Assembly: GCA_965153355.1 (NCBI GenBank)
Contig: OZ231127.1
Coordinates: 69,564,001 to 69,628,000 of the forward strand
Origin: Flaccisagitta enflata
Lineage: Eukaryota > Chaetognatha > Sagittoidea > Aphragmophora
DNA length: 64,000 bases
Direction of reading: 5' to 3'
Shown: positions 28,547-41,969 of the stretch, one piece after another
Layout of the letters: each line of letters opens with the position of its first letter
Numbering within the stretch: position 1 is the stretch's first letter
Translations under genes and position numbers: made by a program
Notes under the pieces: generated by a model
Seen by the model: the letters and a program-made list of their open reading frames with translations, nothing else
Database searches by the model: none
Told to the model about the DNA's origin: nothing

Positions 28547-28804
28547 ACCGATCAAGTCGTCGCGCTCACTATCGCAGTAAGCTCGCTAGACATTATTCAT
28601 CACACTGAATCACATGATTCCCATTGAAGATTAAAAAAAAAACGACGATTAAGATGCAAAGAAATGTCAAATTATGAGATAAATTGATAAATGGTGAGGA
28701 AAATCGCTGAGTCGGATAAAAGTCTGACAACTTTCATTCGCGTTTGACCCAAGATTAATACGATCTAAGCGGAATCGGAGCATGGAAAAGGGGAAAAAAC
28801 TAGG

Positions 28805-28809
<5 letters not shown>

Positions 28810-28900
<91 letters not shown>
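28810..28900 (+). repeat. (GA)n microsatellite
   Basis: About 90 bp of pure GA, followed by CACATACACGG. Confidence 0.95.
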
Positions 28901-28901
<1 letters not shown>

Positions 28902-29000
28902 ACATACACGGACACGTATACCTACACTCGTAAACACGAGTACACTCGCCTATCTATTGACATGTACGTCACTTTCGATTTTCAATCGAGTAGCCCCGCA

Positions 29001-29616
29001 CACTACTGTCTGACGACCAGTCCAGGGGGAGTATGACATTACAGTGGATTTTTTCGCAGTTTTGCCAAGCTTATGTGTGTACAATACAAGAACCATCGAG
29101 AGGGAAATCTGTCCTGGAGCGCTTTTTGAAAAAAATCGATTTTTCACCCACAGGAAAGGTGGTGGTAACACAGATTCTTGTGAGTTGTATTGACTCATTT
29201 TTTGGTTCCATATTGTTATTCTATGCTAAATTTCCTTTCATTTGATAGGTCACACTATATGGTTTTAGACAGAAATAAAGTTTTCATATTTTGAGCCACC
29301 GTTATTTTTTTGTAACGGTGACCCAAAAAATGAAAATTTAAATTCTTTGCAAAAGTATTGAGTGCAACCTATCAAATGGAAGGGAATTTTGCCTAGATTA
29401 ACAATATGCAATCAAAAATTGAGTCAATACAACTCACAAGAATCTGTATTACTACGACCTTTCCTGTAGGGGAAAAATCGATTTTTTTCAAAAAGCGCTC
29501 CAGGAAAGATTTCCCTCTTGATGGTTCTTATATTGTAGACATATGAGCTTGGCAAAACTGCGAAAATACCCACTGTAATGTCAATCTCACCCTGGATTGG
29601 TTGTCAGACAGTAGTG
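29001..29616 (+). mobile_element. Foldback element with CACTA ends (616 bp)
   Basis: Almost the whole element is an inverted repeat with ~300-bp arms and the centre near 29310 (ACCGTTA...TAACGGT). The ends read CACTACTGTCTGAC in both orientations and are flanked by CGCA (28997-29000 and 29617-29620). CACTA ends suggest the CMC (En/Spm, Chapaev) group, in which Chapaev makes 4-bp duplications. No transposase. A diverged relative is at 63455-63987. Confidence 0.75.
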
Positions 29617-29649
29617 CGCACTTATCATTTTCGTGCAATGTCTCTAGAA

Positions 29650-29818
29650 ATAAGGCTGGATCCACAGCTAGCCCCAGTCGCGTTCGGCTGGGCAGGGGCA
29701 GTGATGGAGAAAGTCACAAGGTCATTTGGGCGGGAGCGGTGAGCTAAAAAGCAGAAAAACGTCGACGGACGGACTGACGCACATAGCGGGATGTACAGTC
29801 TTGTAGCATGCGACTAAG
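29650..29818 (+). mobile_element. HINE-like copy (TCGCG subfamily), diverged
   Basis: AGTCGCGTTCGGCTGGGCAG, then CGACGGACGGACTGAC and a closing TTGTAGCATGCGACTAAGAAG. Same order as 33698-33900. Confidence 0.7.
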
Positions 29819-29819
29819 A

Positions 29820-31231
29820 AGTGAATCATACATTGAATGTTTTTCTAAATATGGCAAAGTACTTTATACCCCTTCATGGTGACCTATCATCCCATGATAT
29901 ATCTTCTTGAGGATGAATTCCTATTCCTCCAATCATTAAGATTTCCCTTTAACACAAAATAGTATAAATTGTCCATATTCCCACCCCCATAGTTTAATTG
30001 AAAGGAGGGGTAACAGCTAGGGAGTCGGATCCCCATAGTTCCTTTTTTCCAATTAAATTTAACCTTTGCTGAATTGACTATCCCTGTCAATGCCAGAAGT
30101 CAGCACTAGCATCTATCCCTTAACCTAATAGCTATAATGAAAAATTATAATTGTTTGAGAGATAAGACAAAATTCTTGTTTTCTGCATAAAAATTACTTA
30201 TCCAAAGGTTTTGAATTTCAGTAACCACTAAATTTAGGTCGTACCTAAAATTGGATATGTAAGTATATGAGTGGAAGCATATACTATACAGAAATGAGTA
30301 GCTTTTGAATGTTTTATTATACTTTTATATGGTAAATTTATTTTTCAATAACATTTTCCTAAAGTTTTTTGTAAGATACTTTTTGTTGCACATTTTATAT
30401 ACATCTATTTAGAACAGTGTCTTGATCGATGAATGGTATATTCTCTGTGACGGAAATACGCAATCATCTATATTCAATATTGATAACGTCAAAATTGTAC
30501 CACGGGTCCCCAATCGCGCCGAATAGCTCATTTACATAGTGCAGTAAATTATGGAAATGGTCTTAACGATAAGCACAGGATAGATTTTCGGGGAAAAACT
30601 TGTCTTGCTTAATCATAATTGACTGGTTATCTTTATTTTGAAAAGAAAGGATTGACTGTATTTGATCTCGATAAGGGGTAGAGACATTCTCTGGATATCT
30701 ACTTTCGATGTGTAAGTGTGCTCCTCTGTGGACATATTCACTCATAATATTGATTATTTGATTGATTTCCGATTTCGCTTCGGGTCTTTGTCCTTCTTCC
30801 ATATTTTGACAGGCTCTCGCACGTGAGTCTCGGGAATAGAGGACATTAAGCATTGCGCATTTCCGACGGCAGGTTGACGGGCAGGTTGACAGCCTCCGAC
30901 AGTTAGTGATCCTCTCCGTCATCTTGAGCGGTTTCGTTTCATTAGGTCAACATTTATTTGGTTTACAAAATGTTTCAAAAAATATATTCTTAACTAGGTC
31001 GCTGACGAGCTAAGGACAAACTGAAATCCAGGACTTAGAGACAATCAGTGACGACCTGAAAACAAGTTAGGCTAGAATTAAGTTGAGGCATATGTTAGAT
31101 TCCAGTTATATGTTTGCTACGCCTTTTGTTTTTCATGATCGGTCTGTCTGCTCGGTGCCTCACTGTTAAGGATAGCCGGTTGACTACTGTAAGGAGGGGA
31201 GAGAAATAGAATCAGAGCAAGAGGTGGAAGG
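29820..31231 (+). other. Intron 3 DNA without recognised genes
   Basis: AT-rich. A minus-strand ORF at 30563-30922 (119 aa, with EINQIINIMSEYVHRGAHLH) has protein-like composition but no recognised family and no supporting splice context. Confidence 0.3.
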
Positions 31232-31488
31232 AACAAGGCCGGTTACACGGCTACCCTGGTCGCGTGCAGGTGGGCAGGGGCAGAGGGCTCAAACGCTAAA
31301 AAACGCCATAGAAGTAAAATGAGGACCAACCGACGGACGGACGGACGGAAGGACGGACGGACGGACGGACGGACGGACGGACGGACGGACGGACGGACGG
31401 ACGACGGACGGACGGACGGACGGACGGATGGACGGACGGATGGATGGACAAAGTGGTGTGTAGAGTCGCGTAGCACGCGACTGAAAAG
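31232..31488 (+). mobile_element. HINE-like copy with long GACG array
   Basis: AACAAGGCCGGTTACACGGC, TCGCGTGCAGGTGGGCAGGG, (GACG)n at 31330-31445, then TAGAGTCGCGTAGCACGCGA and CTGAAAAG. The inverted SVRP-type ORFs here are repeat artefacts. Confidence 0.85.
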
Positions 31489-31505
31489 TAGAAAAAGAAG
31501 AAGAA

Positions 31506-31537
<32 letters not shown>

Positions 31538-31795
31538 GAAAAAGAAAGAAAAAGAAAAAGAAAAAGAAAAAGAAAAAGAAAAAGAAAAAGAAAAAAAAAG
31601 AAAAAGAAAAAGAAAAAGAAAAAGAAAAGAAAATGTGTAAAAGAAAAAGAAAAAAAAAAGAAAAAGAAAAAGAAAAAGAAAAAGAAAAAGAAAAAGAAAA
31701 AGAAAAAGAAAAAGAAAAAGAAAAAGAAAAAGAAAAAGAAAAAAGAAAAAAGAAAAAGATAGAAGAAAACGAAAAAGAAAAAGAAAAAGGAGAAG
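31489..31795 (+). repeat. (AAAAG)n pentanucleotide array
   Basis: About 300 bp of AAAAAG/AAAG units with an internal break at 31627-31640. It abuts the HINE-like copy. Confidence 0.95.
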
Positions 31796-31964
31796 AAAGC
31801 GGGTAGGAGAAAAATGTGGGCACAGAAAAAGTAGAGAGTGGGAGAAGAAGTGGAAGATAATGAAATAGAGATAAAACTGAAAATGAAGGAAGACAGAATG
31901 ACAGATTTCGGATGGGATTAGAATGTCCCGAGGTGAGGTGGAGAAAAACCTTTGGAAAAACAGT

Positions 31965-32145
31965 TCCGTTGCTCTCACAAGATCTGTTTTTAGATTCTTT
32001 GGTCTCACAAACCTTGGTTGCTCTCACCAGCCCCGGTTGCTCTTGTGAGACTTGTAATGAGATTTAGATGCTCTCACCAGCCCCGGTTGCTCTCGCGAGA
32101 CCAGTTACGAGCCTCGGGAAGCTCTCATGAGACATGTTATTAGAT
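31965..32145 (+). repeat. Degenerate tandem repeat, CTCTCACCAGCCCCGGTTG unit
   Basis: GCTCTCACCAGCCCCGGTTG occurs at about 32021 and 32070, with related GCTCTCACAAG and GCTCTCATGAG units on either side, each followed by a GAGAC...AGATT stretch. Confidence 0.6.
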
Positions 32146-32149
32146 TATC

Positions 32150-32605
32150 GAGGATGATTCCGATTCAAATTTGATTGCGTGGAATGGAAAATTAGAAAAC
32201 GGGGCGTTTTGCGCCCGCGCTTTCTTCTTTGCGTTATGCAAAACTTATGCATACCGGGAATTTTGTACGTCAGTAGGCCCCGTTCGCCTGTTTTCTTCAG
32301 ATTTAGCTGGACTGATGAATTCGTTAAAAACAAAATTCATGAACAATCGTTTAAATTCTATTCTTTCTTTTTCAACTACTCATTGATGAAGCACAACGTA
32401 TCTTTCCAATACTTGATATATGTTCAAGAAACATTAATTGTTTGAATTGTATAAAGGTTAACTTTCCATACCAGTTGCATCCCACTCGCCTCACCGCACC
32501 TCACTTAACATTGTAAATATCAGAGAGATGATAAAAGTCGCGACCCAACGACAATAAAACAAAAACGTGGCAATCAATGAGAGAAGCAAGACAGAAAACG
32601 AGGAC
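32150..32605 (+). other. Intronic sequence without a recognised feature
   Basis: Short overlapping plus-strand ORFs (32171-32445) have no family similarity and no splice signals supporting them. Confidence 0.3.
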
Positions 32606-32608
32606 AAA

Positions 32609-32842
<234 letters not shown>

Positions 32843-33697
32843 ACAGAGTTGAGAGCGAAATCTGTTTAAAAGATGTCAATATATATTTTGAATAATGATC
32901 AGACAAGAGCACGAGTCAAAGAAGAAAGACTGTCAAATAATAAGAAAGACACAACGTAGCAAGATATGAGAATTACACCGGCAGACAAGCTGACTTGTCA
33001 AAAAATGACAAGAAGTAAAGAAAGAGCACAAAAAACGGAGAGAAGAAAAAAATGAAAAGGGAAAAAAACTGACAAGAAGGAAAAAACTGACACTTGGAAC
33101 GCCTTGGAAGGAGAGCGCTCAGGGAAGCCCAGGACATGACAAAGGGAAACGACAACCAAGGAACTAAGAGACCCTCAAAAGGGAAGTCAAAGCACGGGGT
33201 GGGGAAGTAGTAAGAGGTTATAAGTATAGGGATGGTATGGCAGAAGAAAAAGTTGGAGACTAGCGCGGAATGTCAATATGGAGAGAGTATGAATACAAGT
33301 CATGCAAAGTGTGAGATAGAAGTAAGAAATGAAGTTGAAAAAAACCCAGACAAACAGACCGACGAACATGTTTTCATATGAAGGTGCCATGGAACGTTAC
33401 AAAAAGAAACTGTGGGAAGAAAGTGAATGCGGCAACGATAAAAAAAAGAATATGGATGGATTGGCAAAATAGTGTAAGGTTGATTCTATCAAAAGAAAAG
33501 GGCAGAAAAAGTCATAGAATACATGGAAGCAAAGGATGGCTTGGCAAAACCGTGTATGGGAAGGCTGATCCTGAATAAGGAAAGGGCAGAGAAATTATTT
33601 TCACGGGTCAAAGAAAACAGACGAGGTGAAAGGGGGAAGGTTTTCAAGGAAGCAAGGATGGTAACGTTAGCGTTGGAAAAAAGGGGAGATGGATTAG
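32843..33697 (+). other. Purine-rich intronic sequence
   Basis: High A+G on the plus strand, with no recognisable gene or element. Confidence 0.35.
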
Positions 33698-33900
33698 AAC
33701 AAGGCCGGATACACGGCTACCGAAGTCGCGTGCGGGTTGGCAGGGGCCATTTTTGAGGTCACCAGACCATTTGGGCAAAAGCAGTGAGGTCAAAGAAATA
33801 GAATCATAAAAAGAAGTAAAGTGTGACAGACCAACCGACCAACCGACCGACCAACCGACGGACAAAGCGGGTTGTAGAGTCGCGTGCACGCGACTAAAAA
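33698..33900 (+). mobile_element. HINE-like copy, well preserved (TCGCG subfamily)
   Basis: Good reference copy: ACAAGGCCGGATACACGGCT, GTCGCGTGCGGGTTGGCAGG, a non-repetitive middle, GACCAACCGACC units, then TAGAGTCGCGTGCACGCGAC with CTAAAAA at the end. The TCGCGTGC/GCACGCGA pair forms subterminal inverted repeats and the end is a hairpin. This layout (subterminal inverted repeats, GTCY-type microsatellite, 3' hairpin) is that of Helentron-associated HINE/DINE-1 and mollusc pearl elements. Confidence 0.85.
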
Positions 33901-34079
33901 TGAGTCGACCAAAAAGATGTTTGAGAGGGAATTATGGTCTGGTGAGTTGATGGTAGCTAAGGCCTTGCGTATGGCGTTTTTTTCCGCGGTTTCGGTTCGG
34001 GTTCGGAATACCTAAAAACCTTTCTTCGGGTTTATGACGGGTTTCTATCGGGTTTTTAAGTAAATATAGTAACAAAAAG

Positions 34080-34300
34080 ATGTTTGGTTATTTGCCAGAG
34101 AGAAAAAAAATGACAGAAAAAAAAAGAGAAAAAAATGAGAGAAAGAAGAAAAATAAAAAAGAGAAAAAAAAGAAAAAAAAATTAAGAATAAAAAAGAAAA
34201 AAACAAACACATATAAAAATACACACAGACACAAACACACTGAGACAGCACTGAAACAGCAAAAAATCTGAGAAAAAAGGTGAGCAAAAAAAGGGAAATG
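34080..34300 (+). repeat. A/G-rich degenerate tract
   Basis: AAAAGAAAAA-type low-complexity sequence; no gene. Confidence 0.5.
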
Positions 34301-34347
34301 AATAAGTTTGAATTACACAATAAAAAAAAGAAATAAATGCAACTAAG

Positions 34348-34349
<2 letters not shown>

Positions 34350-34446
<97 letters not shown>

Positions 34447-34472
34447 ACACACACACACACTCACACACACAT

Positions 34473-34505
<33 letters not shown>

Positions 34506-34540
34506 TAAACATATATACACACATAAACATACACATTCAC
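34350..34540 (+). repeat. Compound (GA)n-(CA)n microsatellite
   Basis: GA to 34442, then CACACA with ATA interruptions to about 34540. Confidence 0.95.
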
Positions 34541-35035
34541 ACATAATAAAAAATATCAAAAAGGTGAGAAAAAAAATACATAAAAAGTTTGATGAGTGAG
34601 ATTGAAAGAATAATTCAAAAGCAAAACTATCCTGGGAAACAAAGTCGGGTCTGAAGGCAAAACCGAATTTCGGGTTTGGCCTAAAAACCGAGCCTCGGCC
34701 TTCTCACGGCCAAACCCGCAAGGCCTTAATGGTAGCAGCAGAGTGATAGGAGGAAGCCGATATAGAAGAGGACATCGATCTGAGAAAGACACCGCCCAGC
34801 TAAGTTACAGCGGTAGTGGCATTGCAGTCATATGAATATGGGGGATGATATTGAGAAAGGAATCGCCTGTGACTAAAAGAAGACAAAAGAGGAACAAAGA
34901 AAAGAGAAACGAAGAAAAGGGAAACAGAGAGAGAGGTAGGGCAGAATTATGCTGGGAGCGGTAAGGCAGTCATGTGGATATTGGAAATGGGAAAGAAATA
35001 GCTTGTAAGAATTCAATGGAGGAACGGCGCAGAGG

Positions 35036-35220
<185 letters not shown>

Positions 35221-35648
35221 AAGCCGAGGGAAACCGAAAGAAGAAAAGAGCGGAGAAATTGGCTTTTCCCTTTCCAGACCACGCTTAGTTTTCCTGTCAA
35301 CTGGGGAAAGGAAAGTTGTATTTGAGACCTTTTTTTTCTCGCTCTTTTTTCCCTCATCTCATAGAATTTTCTTTTTGTATATTTTTTGTAGATTCTATCT
35401 TCTTCCTAAATCAACTGTCCTGCAATTCTGTCGTTGAAGAATGATTAAGTAGAATGGAGTTTGATGACGAGTTGAAGACCCCTTAAAAAGTAAACAAGGC
35501 CAAGAGATGTCCAGTAGATTTGTCATCTCTAGATAAATGACATAAATAGATTGCGTATGGAAAATTTCGCATCACGGACTTTTGGACCATGCTTCCTCCC
35601 TAGGGAGTCCCTAGTAAGGACACAACCTCATTTAGAGATACAAAGACG
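35221..35648 (+). other. Intronic sequence without a recognised feature
   Basis: No ORF of coding character and no repeat recognised. Confidence 0.3.
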
Positions 35649-36450
35649 CAAGGCCGGATACACGGCTACCTCAGTCGCATGTGGGTGGGCAGGGGCTGTA
35701 TTTTACTACGCGAATTAAAAAATAGGTAATTTTTACGCCTTTGGTTCACTTGAGATATGATTTATTGGTGACCAAATTGAAGCTTTTTTCGAGGGCTTTC
35801 TTTTGAGCGCAATCCCACATCTGTAGCTTTATTCGTTTAGAAATTACACTCAAATGAAGGTGCATGAGTCAAAATTTAAAAATGCAGTAAGTGAAAAAAA
35901 AGGATGTTTTGGGGGTGAAGATGATGGAGTAATTGCACTGCTATGAGCAATCGGGTATTGTTCTACCCATGCTGTCTGCTTTTATAGTTCCCATATTTGA
36001 GTTCCTCAATGTCTATGATGAAAAATGAAGCACTGACTTTAATTGAATGTGATAAAACCTTTAAAATCAACATGGATCAAACTGAAAATCAAAGGCGAAA
36101 AATATGTCAAGTACATGTCCTTTTTGCATGGCTATTTCTCTGCATCAACTTGATTCTGATATCCCAAACTCTTTGATATGATGCACAAAAACTCAAAAAA
36201 ACCAAACTAGCTTGCAAAAAGCTGCTCAGAACATAAATAAAGTCCAATTTAAGCTCTTTAATGAAAAACTTGCGTTTTTTTTTAATTCGGGTAGTATGTC
36301 ACTTGATCGTTTGGGCAGGAGCAGTGAGGCCGTAGACCGCGAAAAAAAAGTAAAGTGTGATGGACGGACCGATGGACGGACTGACGGACGGACGGACCGA
36401 CCGACCAACAAAGCGGGGTGTAGAGTCGTGTAACGCGTGACTGAAAAGTT
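35649..36450 (+). mobile_element. HINE-like copy split by a ~590-bp insertion
   Basis: The head (AAGGCCGGATACACGGCTAC, GTGGGTGGGCAGGGGC) is at 35649-35697. The rest (TTGGGCAGGAGCAGTGAGGC, GACGGACCGACC, TAGAGTCGTGTAACGCGTGA) resumes at about 36296. The 590 bp between them is AT-rich, unrelated to the family and without an ORF. Exact insertion ends were not resolved. Confidence 0.7.
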
Positions 36451-37027
36451 ATTTCTTTGCAATTATACATACAAACTTGTAGCTTCTTGGCACAACAACT
36501 GTTTCCTTCTATGAGTCCGGCTTTTTATCAGTTTTTCAGTTTTTTTGGATCATTGAAATGGAACCTTCAGAACAAAAGAAAACGCACAAAAACGAAGAAA
36601 AGAAGAGAAAGAAGAAGATGGTGAAATTTGGAAGGAAGTGTTGATGGTGATGAAAGGGAGGGGCAGTGAGTTTTGAGTCGCTTGTTAAGCGACTTTTTTG
36701 GAAGCTGTTGGTACGAAAGTCCGATTTTTTTTAAACATTACTGCTCCAGATCGGATTTTTGATGTTTCCCTTTTCTCTGTATCTTGATTAGCCTCACGTA
36801 TAAACATTTAAAGTCCCCTTTTTATCAACCTCTTTTAATCAAGCAACTCACGTTTGCGACCGAAAGGAATGCGCAATTACAAATGTGTGCATGACCAATG
36901 CAGGAAGAAGGAAAAGCAGATCAGCCGAAGCAAACGACAGCTCAACATACAACAGATTTTTACGACGAATACAAAGAGAATAAATGACATTGACACGGAA
37001 CATGCGTGCAATGAGAGAGAGAATGAG

Positions 37028-37174
<147 letters not shown>

Positions 37175-37334
37175 CTCTCATCGAAGAAAACTGGATTGCT
37201 CGATAGAGCAATGGCTAGGGCAAAAGTGGTGGGATATATCAGGATCAGGCCTCTTGATTCTGGGGCAGCGAGCATCGTCGCTGCACGGCAAGGAAAGGAA
37301 GATATCGGCAGGTTTCGGAAGAGGAAGGAGAAGA

Positions 37335-37500
37335 AGAAGAAGGCCGGATACACAGCAGGACTATTGCGGATGGTTGGACAAGGACAGTAATGCAAAAAAC
37401 ATGAACAATTCAAAAATTTTACAGACGGATGGACGGACCAAACTATGAATGGACCAACATGGCAAGGTGGAGACTGTAGAGTGGCGTGTTTGCCACTAAA
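37335..37500 (+). mobile_element. Partial, diverged HINE-like copy
   Basis: AAGGCCGGATACACAGCAGG, a short GACGGATGGACGGACC, then GTAGAGTGGCGTGTTTGCCA and CTAAAAAAAG. Confidence 0.6.
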
Positions 37501-38350
37501 AAAAGATAAAAAGAGTGGTGGAAGAAATGTCAGAGAAAGAATTGCAAAAGTAGCATTAATTACATTTGCATATTGCGGATCTTGAATGACTGCTTTATTG
37601 TAATTTCTTTGATTTGAAACACGGTCAATTTGAATTGATTTTAAAACTTTATTCAAATCCTCTTTTTTTATCTATGTAAAAAGAAAAACTTATACAGATG
37701 TAAAAGTTATCAAAAATTATCATGTGTTTGATCCAGCATCCTGCAAATTAGATTTAAAGTTATGAAACAAATAATGAAAAAAAAAGCTTGGCTGATGAGC
37801 TCTGTTACCAACTTAGCTATTGACCTTCCAGATCTAGCTACTAAAAAAGGTATCTTAGCTATTGGATTAGGCATCTAGAATCTAGCTATTTTTTTAGTTA
37901 CTTTTAGGATAAAAGTTTAGCTACTTATAGTTACTAAAGAAAGCAGGCTGCACAATACGAAAAATGTTTTGTTTAGGGGCTAGAATTTAGGCCCAAGAAG
38001 GTTATTTAAGCTTAATTAAGCTGATTCAAGGTCTTATATTGGCAATTCTAAGGCTTGAAGTACCTTGTTTAGGCAAAAGAGAGCACAATTCGAGTTAAAA
38101 AGGGTTAAATCAAGAGGAAGGCTAGACAGAGTCCTCAATTGGCAGCATTTTTGCAAATAAGAGCATATTTTATACCAAAGGCAGATATTTTTAGCCTGAC
38201 AATTTTAAGCAATAAAAAGTAAATTTCAAGCTCTGACAGAGTTGATTTACGAATTAGGTTCTATGATAACTTGACTCAAGATGTTGCTATCACAAAGACA
38301 CTATGGACAGATGAACAGAGGAAAATTCCCCTTGCATTTTAAAGGATATT
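37501..38350 (+). other. AT-rich intronic sequence
   Basis: Contains repeated TAGCTA/AGCTATT motifs at 37800-37930. No gene recognised. Confidence 0.35.
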
Positions 38351-38653
38351 CAGGGGTGTATATAGTTGAGCGGCTTTTGATTTTATTCCCCCCCCCTGCC
38401 TTTGATTTTCTTCCCCGCGACGCGTCGCGTCACGTTACAATATCTTTGATTTTCTTCCCCTCAGAGCTTTAAAACAGTATGTTTTAGGTTTAAATAGTGT
38501 TAAATTGTATTGAAAGAATTGCATTTTACCTTTTAGTACTACCAAAAGTATTAGATCTTCAAAAATTTTCTTTTTTCTTTTTTTCAAACTTTTGATTTTC
38601 TTCCCCATCTCCAAACCCTTTGATTTTATTCTACTCAACTTTATACACCCCTG
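38351..38653 (+). mobile_element. hAT-type MITE, copy 1 (303 bp)
   Basis: Ends CAGGGGTGTATATAGTTGA and, inverted, CAGGGGTGTATAAAGTTGA. Exact 8-bp duplication AGGATATT at 38343-38350 and 38654-38661. The interior carries the palindrome CGCGACGCGTCGCG near 38417. Both ends fit the hAT YARNG start. Confidence 0.92.
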
Positions 38654-38836
38654 AGGATATTTGCTCTATACTGCTGCCACCCAAAATACAAAGTGGTATA
38701 GTTTAAGCCTTGAATGGATGCTTAGCGACTTACAAATTTTGGTTGTTAAAAGAGGATTTCTATTATCAATTGATAAAATAAACACAAAACAAATTCGGAA
38801 ACTCCATAGTTGCATATGGTTGGGCAGGTTTTAATG

Positions 38837-39067
38837 CAACAAGGCCAAGTAGGCCGATAAGGTGCGACGTGTGAATCGTCGAACGAATGCGTTACCCGAC
38901 CGACCGACAGACCAACCGACCAACGGACACAGCCAGTTATAGAGGTGCTTTGTCGCACCTAAAAACTGCTCACAATTCAGGATTGCAATGGATGGACCAA
39001 CGGACTTACCAACCTATTGACCTACCGACCCACACAGCAAGGTGTTGTCACATATCTGCGACTAAAA
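38837..39067 (+). mobile_element. HINE-like copy (GGTGCGAC subfamily) plus a second 3' end
   Basis: 38837-38965: ACAAGGCCAAGTAGGCCGAT, AAGGTGCGACGTGTG, GACC array, TTATAGAGGTGCTTTGTCGC with ACCTAAAAA. 38966-39067 adds another GGACCAACGGAC array and a TCTGCGACTAAAAA end, as if a second copy's 3' half is joined on. Confidence 0.85.
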
Positions 39068-39191
39068 ATATACAGGGATCCAAATTCCATATCCAATAGT
39101 AGTGGATATAACGGTGCCAATTATCTGATCATTAGAGGGACAGATTAACTAGGGGAACAATCTATACTTGTAACTCATGTTGAAACAAAGG

Positions 39192-39490
39192 CAGATGTAT
39201 ATATAATTGCGTTGCCTTTAAATCCCCCCACTCCCCCCCCCAACCCCCCCCCCTTTGATTTTTGATGCGTCGCGTTTCAAAATCTTTGATATCATCACCC
39301 ATAAGGCAATGAAACAGAAAGCTAAGGTTTAAGTAGTGTTAAATTGTGTTTTACTAATCAGCCTTTATGATTTAGTACAGCCAAAAATTATTTCCCCCAA
39401 ATTTTCTTTTTTTCTCTTTTTCCCCTCTTTGACTTCTTTCCCCATCTCCAAACCCAACAGGGGGGGGGAACCTAATTATATACAGGCCTG
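39192..39490 (+). mobile_element. hAT-type MITE, copy 2 (299 bp)
   Basis: Same family as 38351. Flanked by AACAAAGG (39184-39191) and AACAAAAG (39491-39498), one mismatch in 8. The interior contains C-runs and GATGCGTCGCG. Confidence 0.8.
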
Positions 39491-39573
39491 AACAAAAGTC
39501 ATTTTTTTCATTAAAGGTTGAAAGAATAATGGTCCAGAATGAAAGAAATAATGTTTTTATCATCAATTCTAAC

Positions 39574-39792
39574 TCATTTTTCCCATCTAAAATAAACAGT
39601 AAATCTAGCTACTAATCTGGAATGTTCGAACAATTCTTTAGCTACCATCTGGAAGGCTGGAGCACTCCATCTGGCATTTTGAGCCCAGGCCAGGTTGGCA
39701 TCAGAGCTGATGAGATCTGCCAGCTCTGCCGCTGCAACCTGTGCCGCTGTGTATGATGTTGCCCAACAGAATTCTGTGACGATTTGGCCTTG
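39574..39792 (-). CDS. Protein-like minus-strand fragment, unidentified
   Basis: Minus-strand frame after a TTCTCTCAG acceptor-like site (about 39793) encodes a compositionally normal Ala-rich stretch (AAQVAAAELADLISSDANLA, later WSAPAFQMVAKELFEHSRL). It is unlike repeat artefacts elsewhere. It lies within intron 3 of the DUF4139 gene, whose flanking exons join in phase without it. It could be an exon of a nested gene, an old retroelement fragment, or chance. No family recognised. Confidence 0.3.
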   Translation of the reverse strand, partial: QGQIVTEFCWATSYTAAQVAAAELADLISSDANLAWAQNARWSAPAFQMVAKELFEHSRLVARFTVYFRWEK

Positions 39793-40292
39793 GGCTGAGA
39801 GAAGGCACAAGTTGTAAAAAGTTAGCATGTCATGTTCATAGTATCTACATCCTTTAGAGAGTTCAGGACTACATTTGCTGGAACGATCGATATAATACCT
39901 TGCATTGAAATTAATGCAAAATTTTGTTTTCTTGTTATGTAGACATCTATTGTTTGATAGAAATAATGTACACTAATAAAAAAGCCTTGAAAAAAAGAGT
40001 TTCTCAAAAGCTGAAGTAAAAATGAAAAAAATATCCTTCAGGACAAATTGTATTTAGATCCAATTGTTTATCTGTATCTAATGATACCAACAATGATTGC
40101 TTGTGACTATAAAAGTGCAATTCTTAAGAGGGAGGGTGCTTTTTCGCTGATCCCCACACTCAAGTCGGCAGCGTTCAGGGAAACATTTTTGCTTCTCGGC
40201 AGCAAAGAAGAATCAAGAGACCTGATCAGGATATAACATCTGTTCCATATTTATCGTCACACACATGTGATTTAATCAATTTGGCGTTTATA

Positions 40293-40550
40293 CAGGCCTA
40301 TATATTCTTGAAATCAAAGGGTCTAGAGAAAAAAAGGAAATTTGGGGAAAATATAACTTTTTACAGTACCAAATCATAAAACTCAATTAGTAAAACACAA
40401 TTTAACACTATTTAAACCATAACTAAATAGTTTCATTGCTACATGGGGAAGAAAATCATAGATATAAAAACGTGATGCGACGCGTCGCGGGGAAGAAAAT
40501 CAAAGGCAGGGGGAAAAAAATCAAAAGTGACTTAAGAATATACACCCCTG
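40293..40550 (-). mobile_element. hAT-type MITE, copy 3 (258 bp, inverted)
   Basis: Same family as 38351 in the opposite orientation (GCGACGCGTCGCGG near 40477). Flanked by CGTTTATA (40285-40292) and GGTTTATA (40551-40558), one mismatch in 8. Confidence 0.85.
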
Positions 40551-40559
40551 GGTTTATAT

Positions 40560-41633
<1,074 letters not shown>

Positions 41634-41969
41634 GGACAGACAGAGTAAGATAAGAAAAGTAAACAGACTTTGCAATTTCTTTTTAGAGATGTAATGAAAA
41701 GACCGAGACGGAAGTTGCCCCGTCGGGGGTTGAGGTAACATGAAGTGAAAACATGACACAAAATTTGTCCTAACATGAGAGCTAATGACAGTTTCCTAAA
41801 AACGATTCTAGTGAGGACACAAGGCAATGATGAAGAATCCATGTCCTCCCTCCTTACCTCTTCCCGTTTCCCTCTTCTTTTCCCTTTTCTCTTTTTCATT
41901 GTCCTTTCATCTCATCGTCATTTGTGTATTGGGCAGCAACAGTAACAGTAATGACGATGAAAGGAAATT

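Noticed and set aside
28080-28608. Long poly-His, poly-Ile, poly-Met and poly-Asp ORFs
   Set aside because: All arise from the ATC/TCA triplet array in different frames.
31289-32027. Minus-strand ORFs of about 240 aa rich in Phe, Leu and Ser
   Set aside because: Translations of the AAAAG and GACG arrays.
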